Positions 1 to 7,466 are shown, counted from the first letter of the stretch. The stretch: 14,916 nt of DNA from an uncultured Collinsella sp. (GCA_900545555.1 UQZI01000053.1:1-14916), one strand, 5' to 3'. Numbers and translations are program-made. The notes: generated by a model not told the origin, from the letters alone.

Positions 1-201
1 AAGACGGAAAGCACATTAAGTGCTTTCCTTTGCGTGCGGAACTCGCGACAAACTTAACCCGCGCCAGCCGGCCCCGGAGACCCTCCCTGCCGTCACTTAG
101 TTCAACCAGTTTTGCGGGCGTGCGCCGCTGCGCGGCTAGCCCGCGTGCTCCTCGGCGGGGTTGTCTTAGGCTGTTGTTGAAGCTCGTCCTTTTGCTGAAA
201 G
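1..201. other. GC-rich intergenic segment with no convincing gene
   Basis: This stretch lies beyond the terminator of the phosphoesterase. An open frame runs through it from about position 30, but it begins without a ribosome binding site, is rich in Arg, Pro and Ser, and runs into the downstream terminator hairpin, so I do not call it a gene. The segment from about 60 to 180 is very GC-rich and self-complementary (for example CGGGC near 115 with GCCCG near 140, enclosing GCGC pairs). It could be the leader or 3' region of a neighbour outside the window, or a structured RNA. The sequence alone does not decide this. Confidence 0.4.
6..31 (+). terminator. Perfect 9-bp hairpin, possible terminator
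   Basis: GGAAAGCAC at 6-14 pairs perfectly with GTGCTTTCC at 20-28 around the loop ATTAA. Only three T residues follow on the plus strand, and GTCTT follows on the minus strand at the window edge, so it is a weak intrinsic terminator on either strand. It may end a transcript from outside the window on the left, or belong to a minus-strand leader. Confidence 0.45.
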
Positions 202-236
202 AAAAACGGGAGATGCGGTTTGCATCCCCCGTTTTT
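202..236. terminator. Bidirectional intrinsic terminator after the phosphoesterase gene
   Basis: AAAAACGGG (202-210) and GATGC (212-216) pair with GCATC (222-226) and CCCGTTTTT (228-236) around a GGTTT loop, with a single A/C mismatch. A-tracts and T-tracts flank the stem symmetrically, so it can work on both strands. On the minus strand it lies 8 nt after the stop codon of the phosphoesterase gene and is followed by TTTTTCTTTC. Confidence 0.88.
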
Positions 237-243
237 GTTGCGG

Positions 244-711
244 TTAGTCTAGGTCAATAAACTTGGTGCTTATGATCTTGCCGTCTTTGACGAGCATTCT
301 GGCCATGGTGGGGCCTCGGCTGCCCCTTGGGTAGCTGGCGCTGCCCGGGTTGAGAACTAGGCAGCGGCCCACTTGGGCTTCTTTGGTTACGTGGGTGTGA
401 CCGTTGATGGCTACGTCTACGGATCCCACCGGAAGGTCTTCGCGGTAATGGGCTACGGCGAATTTGAGGCCTTCGTAGGTAAAGAGCGCAAGACGGTCTA
501 CATCGGGGCCGTAGTCGCGGTAGTAATCGTTGTTGCCCAATACGGCCCGCACAGGGGCGATGGTGCACAGGTGCTCGTAGTCCATCTCTGACGTGAGGTC
601 GCCGGCGTGGATGATCAGGTCTGCGCCCTCAAGCTCATCCAAGAGCGCAGGCGATAAATAGCCGTGGGTGTCCGAGATGATGTCGATACGCTTGGCGCTT
701 GCACTGTTCAT
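244..711 (-). CDS. YfcE/MJ0936-family metallophosphoesterase
   Basis: A predicted cytoplasmic metal-dependent phosphodiesterase of 155 residues, the usual size for the small YfcE/MJ0936 group of calcineurin-like phosphoesterases. All the metal-binding signatures are visible: D14 and H16 in SDTHG, D38 in AGDLT, N61 in GNND, H88 in VAHY, and the C-terminal GHTH at 104-107 followed by NPGS at 121-124. YfcE-type enzymes act on model phosphodiesters in vitro; the natural substrate is generally unknown and cannot be read here. The ATG at 711 has the Shine-Dalgarno GGAAGGG five bases upstream. It follows the LytTR regulator on the same strand, separated by a strong terminator that ends only 39 nt before this start, so its expression may depend partly on read-through. 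A bidirectional terminator follows the stop. The family call is firm; the role is not. Confidence 0.95.
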   Translation of the reverse strand: MNSASAKRIDIISDTHGYLSPALLDELEGADLIIHAGDLTSEMDYEHLCTIAPVRAVLGNNDYYRDYGPDVDRLALFTYEGLKFAVAHYREDLPVGSVDVAINGHTHVTKEAQVGRCLVLNPGSASYPRGSRGPTMARMLVKDGKIISTKFIDLD

Positions 712-750
712 GGGATCCCTTCCGCAAAAAACGATTCGGCAGATACATAC

Positions 751-801
751 AAAAAAGGCCCCACGGCTCCGCAGACGATGGGTCTACAGGGCTGCGGGGC
801 C
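751..801 (-). terminator. Intrinsic terminator after the first LytTR regulator
   Basis: On the minus strand a GGCCCC stem (796-801) pairs with GGGGCC (757-762). The interior adds further pairs, including AGAC/GTCT near 775-785, and six T residues (751-756) follow. It lies just downstream of the regulator stop at 808. The T-tract ends 39 nt before the phosphoesterase ATG, which leaves little room for a separate promoter. Confidence 0.9.
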
Positions 802-807
802 AGTGTG

Positions 808-1524
808 CTAGAGACTCAAGGCCTTCTTGAGCGGCACGACGCGGCGGCGCGAAACCGGCACGCGTTCGTCGACGCCCGTAATGCCCAGCTGGATGGCGCC
901 CGAGGGCACCGTCTCGACGTCCGTAACGCACGCCAAGTTGACGATATAGCGGCGGTGAACACGGAAGAAGCCAAAGTCGCAGAGCTTGGCCTCAAACTGC
1001 GCCAGCGAGGTCGTCGACAAAAAACGATCATCGACGGTATAGATGCAGGAGTAATCGTCCTTGGCCATGATAAAGCGAATGTCGTCCACGGGAATGAGCA
1101 CCTTGCGGCCGCCCTTTTCCACCGGGATACGCTCGATGGTCACCTTGCTGTCCGTAACCGGCTTGGCGCGTTGCATGACCTTCTCGATCGCGCGATCCAA
1201 GCGAGCTTCCTCGACCGGCTTCATCAGATAATCGACGGCATCCACGTCGAATGCCTCGACCGCATGGTCACTATACGCAGTCACAAACACGATCGCCGGC
1301 GGATTTTTGAGCTTATGCAGCGCCTCGGCAAGTTGCAGGCCCGAGGCACCGGGCATCGAGATATCGAGAAACACGACATCCACGCGACTTTCCATAAGCA
1401 TCTCGATGGCGGAGCGGACGCTCGACGCCTCCGTGATCGTGCCGATCTTGCCCGTTTGCTCGAGCAGGAAGCGAAGCTCCGAGCGAGCCGGCGCCTCATC
1501 ATCCACAATCATCGCACGCAGCAT
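808..1524 (-). CDS. LytTR-family response regulator, pair 1
   Basis: A DNA-binding response regulator of 238 residues. Residues 1-118 form a receiver domain with the acidic pair D8/D9, phospho-acceptor D54 in FLDISMPG, T82 and K102 in MKPVE. Residues about 131-238 form a LytTR domain, with FFRVHRRYIVNL at 186-197 and VPVSRRR at 222-228. LytTR proteins bind pairs of direct repeats and activate or repress nearby promoters. I chose the ATG at 1524 because a GAAAGG lies about 10 bases upstream; an in-frame TTG at 1545 would add seven residues ahead of the conserved MIVDDE strand. The cognate kinase gene ends 72 nt upstream on the same strand, and a terminator follows the stop. It resembles the regulator at 6694-7428 closely along its whole length, so the two look like paralogues. 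Its targets are unknown; the glycosyltransferase of its own operon is one candidate. Confidence 0.95.
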   Translation of the reverse strand: MLRAMIVDDEAPARSELRFLLEQTGKIGTITEASSVRSAIEMLMESRVDVVFLDISMPGASGLQLAEALHKLKNPPAIVFVTAYSDHAVEAFDVDAVDYLMKPVEEARLDRAIEKVMQRAKPVTDSKVTIERIPVEKGGRKVLIPVDDIRFIMAKDDYSCIYTVDDRFLSTTSLAQFEAKLCDFGFFRVHRRYIVNLACVTDVETVPSGAIQLGITGVDERVPVSRRRVVPLKKALSL

Positions 1525-1596
1525 AGGGATAAAACCTTTCGTCAACTAACTACGCCGGGCATCCGTCGCATGACGTTGAGCCCGTAGCCTTTTATT

Positions 1597-2940
1597 TTAC
1601 TCTTGAATGTCAAAGATGCTCTCTGACAAATCAAGATGAAGGAGCACTTTGGTGCCCTTGCCCGGCGCCGATTCGACACGCGTATAGGAGTGCGGCCCAT
1701 AAAAGCGATGGATGCGCTCCGAAATATTGTGCATGGCCACACCGGCGCCGCCACCCTGGGGAGAGCTGGCGTCGGGACGGGCAGAGCGCTCGTCAAACAG
1801 TCTGGCGGCGGTACCCTCATCCATGCCCACGCCATTATCGGCCACGGCAATCAAGATTGCATCCTCGCCGTCTTGGTGAACGGTCACGTCGATCCTCAGG
1901 GCGTCGTCATCGCCCATACCATGACGTACGGCGTTCTCGACAATCGGCTGGATCACGAACGCCGGCACCAGCGTATCTTCCACGTCCTCGGACACATCGA
2001 ACGTCGCAAGCACGCGGTCCTCGCCAAAGCGGGCCTTCTCAAAGGTAAGGTAGCGCTTGGTCTGTGCGACCTCGCGCGAGACCGGAATAAGCGATCCCGA
2101 GTTGTCGAGCGTGGCACGATAGAACGATGAGAACTCACGAAGCAGTTCGCGGGCCCGCAGCGGGTCGGTGCGCGTAAACGATGCAATGGTGTTCAGCGTG
2201 TTGAACAGGAAGTGCGGGTTAATCTGCGCCTGCAGCGCACGCACCTCGGCGCGCGCCGTGAGCTCCTTTTGCACCTCGAGCTCGTGGATGGCGAGCTGTG
2301 TGGACAAGATCTCGGCAAAGCCCGAGGCAAGCGCGTACTGGGTACGGTCGACGGCGCGCGGGGTCTTGTAGTAGAACTTGAGCGTACCGACGGTACGATC
2401 GCCCACCTTGATGGGGGCGATAATGCCGGCGGGGACTTGGTTGTGCGAGCCGTCCGAGCCCACGACATCCACCATACGGTTGAACGACTGCACGATGCCA
2501 TGTTCGATAACGTAGCGTGTGGCAAGCGTGTGGATGGGAGTATCGGGCAGCAGTTTTTCCTCAAACTCGCCCGCGCAGGCAAGCACGTTGTCCTCGTCGG
2601 TGATGGCCACCGTCATGGCGCGCGTCTCGGGCAAAATGCGCCGGCACACCAAACGCGCCGACTCCTGCGTCAGACCGCCCTTAATGTCCTCGAGCATGGC
2701 CGAGGCCACCGAGAGCGTCTCCTCGGTGTACTGGGAGCGCACCGAATCGGGATTGAGCGTCAAAAAGATAAAGATGCACAGAAAGATGCACAGCAGCGCG
2801 CAGGCAATCACCGTGGCGATCGGCTCGATACCGGTCACCAAGGCGAAAATAAAGTACACCAGCACGCAAATGGCGCAGACGACGGCAATGATGCGAAAGA
2901 TTGATATTGAACTATCGCGCTGGGCGCGGCGGTCGATCAT
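1597..2940 (-). CDS. LytS-like sensor histidine kinase, pair 1
   Basis: A membrane sensor kinase of 447 residues. Two hydrophobic segments at about 14-36 and 40-62 form a short hairpin anchor. A GAF-like sensory region at about 75-215 ends in the LytS-type helix SGFAEILSTQL. The His_kinase domain has phospho-acceptor H243 in QINPHFLFN, and a HATPase_c domain shows N336 in VENAVRH, DNGVGM at 368-373 and a glycine-rich loop near 397-401. LytS kinases usually carry a five- to seven-helix 5TMR_LYT sensor; it is absent here, so sensing must use the two-helix hairpin or the GAF-like domain. The ATG overlaps the stop of the glycosyltransferase gene as ATGA, with a GGAGGG just upstream, indicating translational coupling. 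The partner regulator follows 72 nt downstream. The signal sensed cannot be inferred. Confidence 0.94.
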   Translation of the reverse strand: MIDRRAQRDSSISIFRIIAVVCAICVLVYFIFALVTGIEPIATVIACALLCIFLCIFIFLTLNPDSVRSQYTEETLSVASAMLEDIKGGLTQESARLVCRRILPETRAMTVAITDEDNVLACAGEFEEKLLPDTPIHTLATRYVIEHGIVQSFNRMVDVVGSDGSHNQVPAGIIAPIKVGDRTVGTLKFYYKTPRAVDRTQYALASGFAEILSTQLAIHELEVQKELTARAEVRALQAQINPHFLFNTLNTIASFTRTDPLRARELLREFSSFYRATLDNSGSLIPVSREVAQTKRYLTFEKARFGEDRVLATFDVSEDVEDTLVPAFVIQPIVENAVRHGMGDDDALRIDVTVHQDGEDAILIAVADNGVGMDEGTAARLFDERSARPDASSPQGGGAGVAMHNISERIHRFYGPHSYTRVESAPGKGTKVLLHLDLSESIFDIQE

Positions 2941-4124
2941 TCAGTCCCCTCCAGGATGCTGGTCAGTTGTGCGTCACGCCAGAGACCGTCCATAATCTTG
3001 GGCCAAAAGCTCTGGAAACGCAGGTAGCTTGCGGCGTTTTGGCGCGCGTAGGTCTTTGCCTCGTCGATACCATGGCGCCAGATGCGCAGGTAGCCCTCAT
3101 GCTCGCGGGTAAACACGCTGCGGACCATAGCGGTCTTGCGCACGCGGTCGTCGAGCTCGCGCGAAATCCACGGGCCCGGGTAGGGCATGAGCGATGCCGC
3201 CGTAACGGGAATGAGCTCCTTTTGATGCGCGGCGAACGTCAACTTGGCCCGTTCGTAGTACCAACGGTATACATCCTGCATAAAGCGCGGTGAGCGCTTC
3301 TCGGACTCGGGCGGCAGGTGACGAACGGCCCACTCGTTGTCAAACCACACGTCATAGCCAAACATGCGCATGTTAAAGAGGTAATCCAAGTCCTCGCCGC
3401 GGGTGATAAACGGGTCAAAGGCCACACGCGTAAAGGCGCGGGCGTGCAGGGCCATCAGGCCGCCGCACACGTAGTTGGAGCGCGAGATGCGGGTGCCCGA
3501 GAGCGCCTTTTTCATCCAACGGTTGAACTCGATGCGCTTGGTCCACCAACGATGGCAGATGCCCGCCTTGTCCGTGGGAGCCAACGGCGAGCCGTCGCGA
3601 TCGTAGAAATAGCCGCTCTTGACCAAGATCGGCAAGCCCTGACGCGTCTGCTGCCCCAACGCATAGGTCGCGCGCTTCATAAAGTCGGCGTCGATGACAG
3701 TCTCATCGTCATCCAAAAAGATAACCGCGTCATGCCCCAGCACAGCGGCACAAGCTAGCCCCATGTTGCGGATGGCACCGTAGCCTCGCAGGCTCACGCA
3801 CTCGCCCGAACCCTTGGGCGCGATCTGGGCAACCCGGTCTGCGATGCGCGAGGCCTGGGTGTTGGTGACAACGGTGACCTTGAGCGTGGGATGCGCGTCG
3901 ACAATCTCGTGCACGCGCAGCGACACATCGGCTGTGGCAGAAACGGGACAGACCACCAAAAGGATGATGCGCGGGATGTCGCGCACCTGCTCAAGCGAGG
4001 CCAGGCAGCGGTCGAGTTCGGGATTGTCGGCGTTGAGTCGTGTCGAATGGTCATAGGTGCCAGGGGCGTTTGCGCGAGCGTCATCGCCCGCCCAATACGT
4101 TGGAATCACGACCGTGGCGTTCAT
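2937..4124 (-). CDS. Family 2 glycosyltransferase, first gene of a two-component operon
   Basis: A predicted GT-A fold glycosyltransferase of 395 residues. It opens with the TVVIPTY strand at residues 4-10. Nucleotide-sugar and metal binding are indicated by FLDDDE at 136-141, the DXD-type site. A GGLMALHARAF segment at 221-231 and GEDLDY at 243-248 match the acceptor and catalytic-base region of GT2 enzymes. No clear transmembrane helix is present, so it is probably cytoplasmic or peripheral. The C-terminal 120 residues are helical and charged and not assigned to a domain. Donor and acceptor sugars are unknown; cell-wall or capsular polysaccharide is a reasonable guess. The ATG at 4124 has GGGAGGG six bases upstream. 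The gene overlaps the kinase gene by four bases, an unusual partner for a LytS-type system. A terminator-like hairpin ends about 21 nt before its start. Confidence 0.9.
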   Translation of the reverse strand: MNATVVIPTYWAGDDARANAPGTYDHSTRLNADNPELDRCLASLEQVRDIPRIILLVVCPVSATADVSLRVHEIVDAHPTLKVTVVTNTQASRIADRVAQIAPKGSGECVSLRGYGAIRNMGLACAAVLGHDAVIFLDDDETVIDADFMKRATYALGQQTRQGLPILVKSGYFYDRDGSPLAPTDKAGICHRWWTKRIEFNRWMKKALSGTRISRSNYVCGGLMALHARAFTRVAFDPFITRGEDLDYLFNMRMFGYDVWFDNEWAVRHLPPESEKRSPRFMQDVYRWYYERAKLTFAAHQKELIPVTAASLMPYPGPWISRELDDRVRKTAMVRSVFTREHEGYLRIWRHGIDEAKTYARQNAASYLRFQSFWPKIMDGLWRDAQLTSILEGTE

Positions 4125-4130
4125 GCCTTA

Positions 4131-4137
4131 CCCTCCC
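4131..4137 (-). promoter_or_regulatory. Ribosome binding site of the glycosyltransferase gene
   Basis: The minus strand reads GGGAGGG six bases before the ATG at 4124. It matters because it sits directly behind the T-tract of the hairpin at 4146-4181: any transcript that translates this operon must have passed through that hairpin or begun inside it. Confidence 0.75.
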
Positions 4138-4145
4138 TGCAACAC

Positions 4146-4181
4146 AAAAACGGGACGCCGCCAAACACAGGCGACGCCCCG
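4146..4181 (-). terminator. Intrinsic terminator or attenuator ahead of the glycosyltransferase-kinase-regulator operon
   Basis: On the minus strand GGGGCGTCGCC (4180-4170) pairs fully, allowing two G-U pairs, with GGCGGCGTCCC (4162-4152) around a seven-base loop; one more C-G pair closes the base. TTTTT (4150-4146) follows. It may end transcription of the MFS transporter gene, whose stop lies about 115 nt upstream, or work as an attenuator for the operon that starts 21 nt later. Confidence 0.85.
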
Positions 4182-4197
4182 CGACCTAGCTGACTCC

Positions 4198-4203
4198 ATC
4201 ATA
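4198..4203 (-). promoter_or_regulatory. Candidate -10 element upstream of the attenuator hairpin
   Basis: The minus strand reads TATGAT, five of six matches to the sigma-70 -10 consensus. No good -35 hexamer lies 16-18 bases upstream (only GAGCAA). If used, transcription would begin near 4191, placing the terminator hairpin at the very 5' end of the leader. This is a weak call. Confidence 0.3.
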
Positions 4204-4295
4204 CCCACTTGGGCAAATCATTGCTCGCAAGTCGCAATGTTTATTGCGGATAACCCCAAAAGAGTACCGTGGACAGGCACAATAGCCGCTCGCTC

Positions 4296-5555
4296 CTATG
4301 CGGCATGCTCTGCCGCCCGAGTCATGCGGGACAGGCGGACCAGCAGCATAAAGCCAACGACCAGCAGCACACCAATGGAAAGGACGCCCAGCGACGGGTT
4401 GCCGGTCAGCGAGGTGACGACCGACACCAGGAAGGTGCCCATAACGCTTGCATAACGACCAAAGATGTCAAAGAAGCCGTAGTACTCGTTGGACTTTTCC
4501 TTGGGAATAATGCGGCCAAAGTAGCTACGGCTGAGCGCCTGCACGCCGCCCTGGAACAGGCCGACCAAAATGGCAAGCACCCAGAATTCAAAGGCGGTCT
4601 TGAGGAAGAACGCGGCAAAGAGCACGATGCCCATATAGGCGGCGACTGCCACCAAGATCATGTTGAGCGTGCCCACGCGGCCGGCGAGCTTGCCGTAAAT
4701 GATGGCAGACGGAAAAGCAACAAACTGCGTGACGAGCAACGCCAGGACCAGCTGCGTCGAATCGATGCCCAAGGCCGATCCGTAACTGGTGGCCATAGAA
4801 ATGACCGTGTGCACACCGTCGATATAGAAGAAGAACGCGATCATGTAGACCAGCACGGTCTTGTTGTGGGCGATCTCGCGCATGGTGTGTCCGACCTCGG
4901 AGAACACACCGCCCACGATGTGGCCGATGGTGTCCTCGGGACCGCGCTCGCGACCGTACTTTTGCTTATAGGTGCGAATGAGCGGCAGGGTAAAGATGAG
5001 CCACCAGGCACCAGTGATGACAAACGACAGACGCGTTGCCAGCATGGTGGGGATGCCAAGAGCGGGGCCACCCATGATGAGCGCAAGGCAGATGACGAAC
5101 GGCACGGTGGAACCGATGTAGCCCCAGGCATAGCCCGAGCTGGACACGGCGTCCATGCGCTCGTCGGTGGTAATGTCAGGCAGCATGGCGTCGTAGAACG
5201 TCATAGAAGAGTTAAGGCCGATGGTGCACAGCACGTACACGGTCAAAAATGCCATGGCGGACATTGGGATAGCCTGCGCCAGGCAAAGCACCAGGCCCGT
5301 GAGGAAGAAGCCCAAGAAGAACTTGATCTTGTTGCCGGCGTAGTCGGCAAGCGCGCCCAGAATGGGCATGAGCATGGCGATGACCAGCGAGGCGATCGTC
5401 TGCGCATTGCCCCAGGCGACCACCAGGTCGGCCGAGGAAGCGCCGGTATTGATGGCGTTAAAGTAAATGGGCACCACCGAGGTATTGAGCAGCACGAGGG
5501 CCGAATTGCCCACATCGTACATAACCCAGTTACGCTCGAGCTTGGTGTATTTCAT
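4296..5555 (-). CDS. UMF1/Atg22-like MFS transporter
   Basis: An integral membrane protein of 419 residues with about twelve hydrophobic segments, typical MFS length. Features of the UMF1 (Atg22-like) group are clear. The N-terminal YDVGNSA at 13-19 corresponds to the usual YDWANSA. LGALADYAGNK at 66-76 is the MFS loop motif. LPDITTDERMDAVSSSGYAW at 125-144 precedes a GY-rich helix. DGVHTVI at 246-252 and GGVQALSRSYFGRIIP at 336-351 lie in the second half. Bacterial UMF1 substrates are largely unknown; the yeast relative exports amino acids from the vacuole. The ATG at 5555 has GAAGGG about 10 bases upstream. The phospholipase-like gene ends 101 nt upstream on the same strand with no convincing terminator between, so the two may be co-transcribed. 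Downstream are about 115 nt with competing hairpins and then a terminator. Confidence 0.92.
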   Translation of the reverse strand: MKYTKLERNWVMYDVGNSALVLLNTSVVPIYFNAINTGASSADLVVAWGNAQTIASLVIAMLMPILGALADYAGNKIKFFLGFFLTGLVLCLAQAIPMSAMAFLTVYVLCTIGLNSSMTFYDAMLPDITTDERMDAVSSSGYAWGYIGSTVPFVICLALIMGGPALGIPTMLATRLSFVITGAWWLIFTLPLIRTYKQKYGRERGPEDTIGHIVGGVFSEVGHTMREIAHNKTVLVYMIAFFFYIDGVHTVISMATSYGSALGIDSTQLVLALLVTQFVAFPSAIIYGKLAGRVGTLNMILVAVAAYMGIVLFAAFFLKTAFEFWVLAILVGLFQGGVQALSRSYFGRIIPKEKSNEYYGFFDIFGRYASVMGTFLVSVVTSLTGNPSLGVLSIGVLLVVGFMLLVRLSRMTRAAEHAA

Positions 5556-5656
5556 GGACAGGGACCCTTCGTATTCGCCCGATATGCAGTTAGTTCATCG
5601 TACCCCAATTGTCCAGAGGCGCCGGTAAGGATTCGGCAAAGGGGCACTCACGGGCC

Positions 5657-6601
5657 CTATTCCTCGCGGTCGAACTCCTCATCGACATTGAGCACGCGAC
5701 CGCTGTAATTGACATGGTTGGTCACGGCTTCCATATCGCCGGTCTCGATAAAGCGGGCAACCGTGCACTCGTAATCGAGCAGCGCGCGGTCAAAGACCTC
5801 GGGGAAGCTCTCGGTCGAGACTTCATCGGTAAAGGGGTTCTTCCATGCCAAGTGGCCCAGGTTACCGGTGCGCTCGGGCAGCTCCGTCGTCACGCGATGG
5901 GCAAGGCCGTCGAGCAGCGAGTAGTCGTGCACCAAGCCCTCAACCAACGAGATCGCGCGCGTCTTTACGGAGCCAGCCGGCTCAATCGCGCGGTAAAGTC
6001 GCTGCATATTGGCAACGGCGGCACCGTACTCCCCCGCCGGAATGTCAATGCCGTACACGCGTCCGGCAACATAGCTCATCAGCACGCCGGCCACGCGATT
6101 GATGCGATCGGTGGTGACGATCTCGCCCGCCGGCGGGTAATCGTCGACCGTAGCGCCATCGCGTTTAAGCTGCAGCATCAGTACATCCAGGTCGCTCTCG
6201 ATCACGGCATGGACCTGACTGCTCGAATCCTCAAGCTCTGAATCGGACTCCACGATGCCAAACTGTTGCTCATAGACAAAGGGATGGGCGTTGCGGTCGA
6301 GCACGTAATGAGACAGCAGGCCCAGCGCAAAGGCACGACCCAAGCTGGCATCGCGCGGCAGCAGATGCGACACGCCGTCGCGCAGGCACGCGAACTGGCG
6401 AGACATGCGCGACCGATGCATGACCTGAGCCAGCAGCGTGCAGTCGGAAACACGCGGTGTCAGAATGTGAAAGAAAAACGGGTCGGGGCCTTGGTTGCCC
6501 AAGATAAAGGCAATGCGCTCTTCATCGGACGTTATGACGCCCTGCGGAAGACGGTCGATGCTTTCCTCGCCAAACAGATGATGGGTGATAAGCGCGGGCA
6601 T
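5657..6601 (-). CDS. Zinc-dependent phospholipase C-like protein
   Basis: A 314-residue protein matching the zinc-dependent phospholipase C (Zn_dep_PLPC) pattern. ITHHLFGEE at 5-13 is followed by FILGNQGPDPFFFH at 32-45, LGLLSHYVLDRNAHP at 93-107 and the helix start HAVIESDLD at 131-139. The His and Asp residues H7, H45, H98, D102, H106, H131, E135 and D139 are those expected to bind zinc. There is no signal peptide, unlike the secreted clostridial toxins, so this is the intracellular type common in gut Firmicutes and Actinobacteria, whose substrate is not established. I chose the ATG at 6601 because AAAGGA lies five bases upstream and the family normally begins with MPAxITH; an upstream start at 6631 would add ten unrelated residues. 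A candidate promoter lies in the 92 nt after the second regulator gene. Confidence 0.9.
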   Translation of the reverse strand: MPALITHHLFGEESIDRLPQGVITSDEERIAFILGNQGPDPFFFHILTPRVSDCTLLAQVMHRSRMSRQFACLRDGVSHLLPRDASLGRAFALGLLSHYVLDRNAHPFVYEQQFGIVESDSELEDSSSQVHAVIESDLDVLMLQLKRDGATVDDYPPAGEIVTTDRINRVAGVLMSYVAGRVYGIDIPAGEYGAAVANMQRLYRAIEPAGSVKTRAISLVEGLVHDYSLLDGLAHRVTTELPERTGNLGHLAWKNPFTDEVSTESFPEVFDRALLDYECTVARFIETGDMEAVTNHVNYSGRVLNVDEEFDREE

Positions 6602-6633
6602 AATGATCCTTTCGATTTCATTCGATGCCACCC

Positions 6634-6660
6634 ATTATGCCCACCGCGCGCCCATGCCAA
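6634..6660 (-). promoter_or_regulatory. Candidate promoter of the phospholipase-like gene
   Basis: The minus strand reads TTGGCA (6660-6655), a 15-base spacer and CATAAT (6639-6634), each five of six matches to sigma-70 consensus, although the spacer is short. Transcription would start near 6627, about 25 nt before the ATG. Three copies of GGCAT overlap and follow these elements. Confidence 0.45.
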
Positions 6661-6693
6661 ACCTGCGATGGTAAACGACAGCACGCAGACCGT

Positions 6694-7428
6694 CTACGCA
6701 AGCCCCAAGTGTGCTTTAACCTCGGCAGCGCGACGGCGGGACACGGGCACCGTCGAGCTCACGCGGTCGAGCCTGAGCTCCATCAGCCCCGTGGAGCCAA
6801 TCTCAACATTGTGCACGTCTTCCAAATTGACCAGGTAGCTGCGATGAACGCGAATAAAGCCCTCGGAGTCCAAGCGACGCTCGAGCGAAGAGATCGACTC
6901 ATTGATCAGGTACGTTCCCTCGGCGCAGATGGCGTTGCAAAAATCGGCGCGCGCCTCAAAGTAGCAGACGTCTGCGACGGGAATGAACACCTTTTTGCCC
7001 CCGCGGTCCACCGTCAGACGCAAAGGCTGGCGCGGAGCGTGGATAACACGACGGACACCCAAGGCCGCCTCGATCTTGTCGAGTGCCTTTGACAGGCGTG
7101 CGTCCTCAACCGGCTTGACGACATAATCGACGGCATCGAGGTTATAGGCATCAGCCGCATACTCGGCAAATGCCGTCACAAACACCACGACCGGCGGCGT
7201 CTTTAGGTTCTGCAGCGTCTCGGCAAGCTCAATTCCCGAGCGACCGGGCATGGTAATGTCTAAAAACAACACGTCGGGCTTGTTCGACAGAATCGACTCC
7301 ACGGCTTCGGTGACATTGCCCGCCTCGGCAATCTGGCCCACACGCGTATCCTTTTCCAACAGATAGCGTAGCTCAGCCCTAATTGGGGGCTCGTCATCAA
7401 CCACCAAGATGTTCCAGCCTTCGGACAT
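6694..7428 (-). CDS. LytTR-family response regulator, pair 2
   Basis: A response regulator of 244 residues. The receiver domain (about 5-122) has D11/D12, phospho-acceptor D57 in FLDITMPG, T85 and K105 in VKPVE. A LytTR DNA-binding domain (about 136-244) has FIRVHRSYLVNL at 191-202 and VPVSRRR at 227-233. The ATG at 7428 follows the strong site GAGGGG at eight bases. The kinase gene ends 38 nt upstream, so the two are clearly one operon. By eye roughly half of the residues match the regulator at 808-1524, including the same DAVDY and KPVE segments, which suggests duplication. The two could cross-talk or bind related sites. No strong terminator follows; the phospholipase-like gene begins 92 nt downstream on the same strand and is a plausible target or co-transcribed gene. 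Confidence 0.95.
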   Translation of the reverse strand: MSEGWNILVVDDEPPIRAELRYLLEKDTRVGQIAEAGNVTEAVESILSNKPDVLFLDITMPGRSGIELAETLQNLKTPPVVVFVTAFAEYAADAYNLDAVDYVVKPVEDARLSKALDKIEAALGVRRVIHAPRQPLRLTVDRGGKKVFIPVADVCYFEARADFCNAICAEGTYLINESISSLERRLDSEGFIRVHRSYLVNLEDVHNVEIGSTGLMELRLDRVSSTVPVSRRRAAEVKAHLGLA

Positions 7429-7466
7429 ATGTGCTTCCCCTCTTTTTCTCTCAATCCAACCGCGTG

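Noticed and set aside
30..260. Plus-strand frame of 76 codons at the left end
   Set aside because: There is no ribosome binding site, the composition is Arg/Pro/Ser low-complexity, and it runs through the bidirectional terminator at 202-236.
4269..5708. Plus-strand frame of 479 codons opposite the MFS transporter
   Set aside because: An antisense shadow, highly charged and repetitive, with no recognisable domain; the minus-strand UMF1 motifs are decisive.
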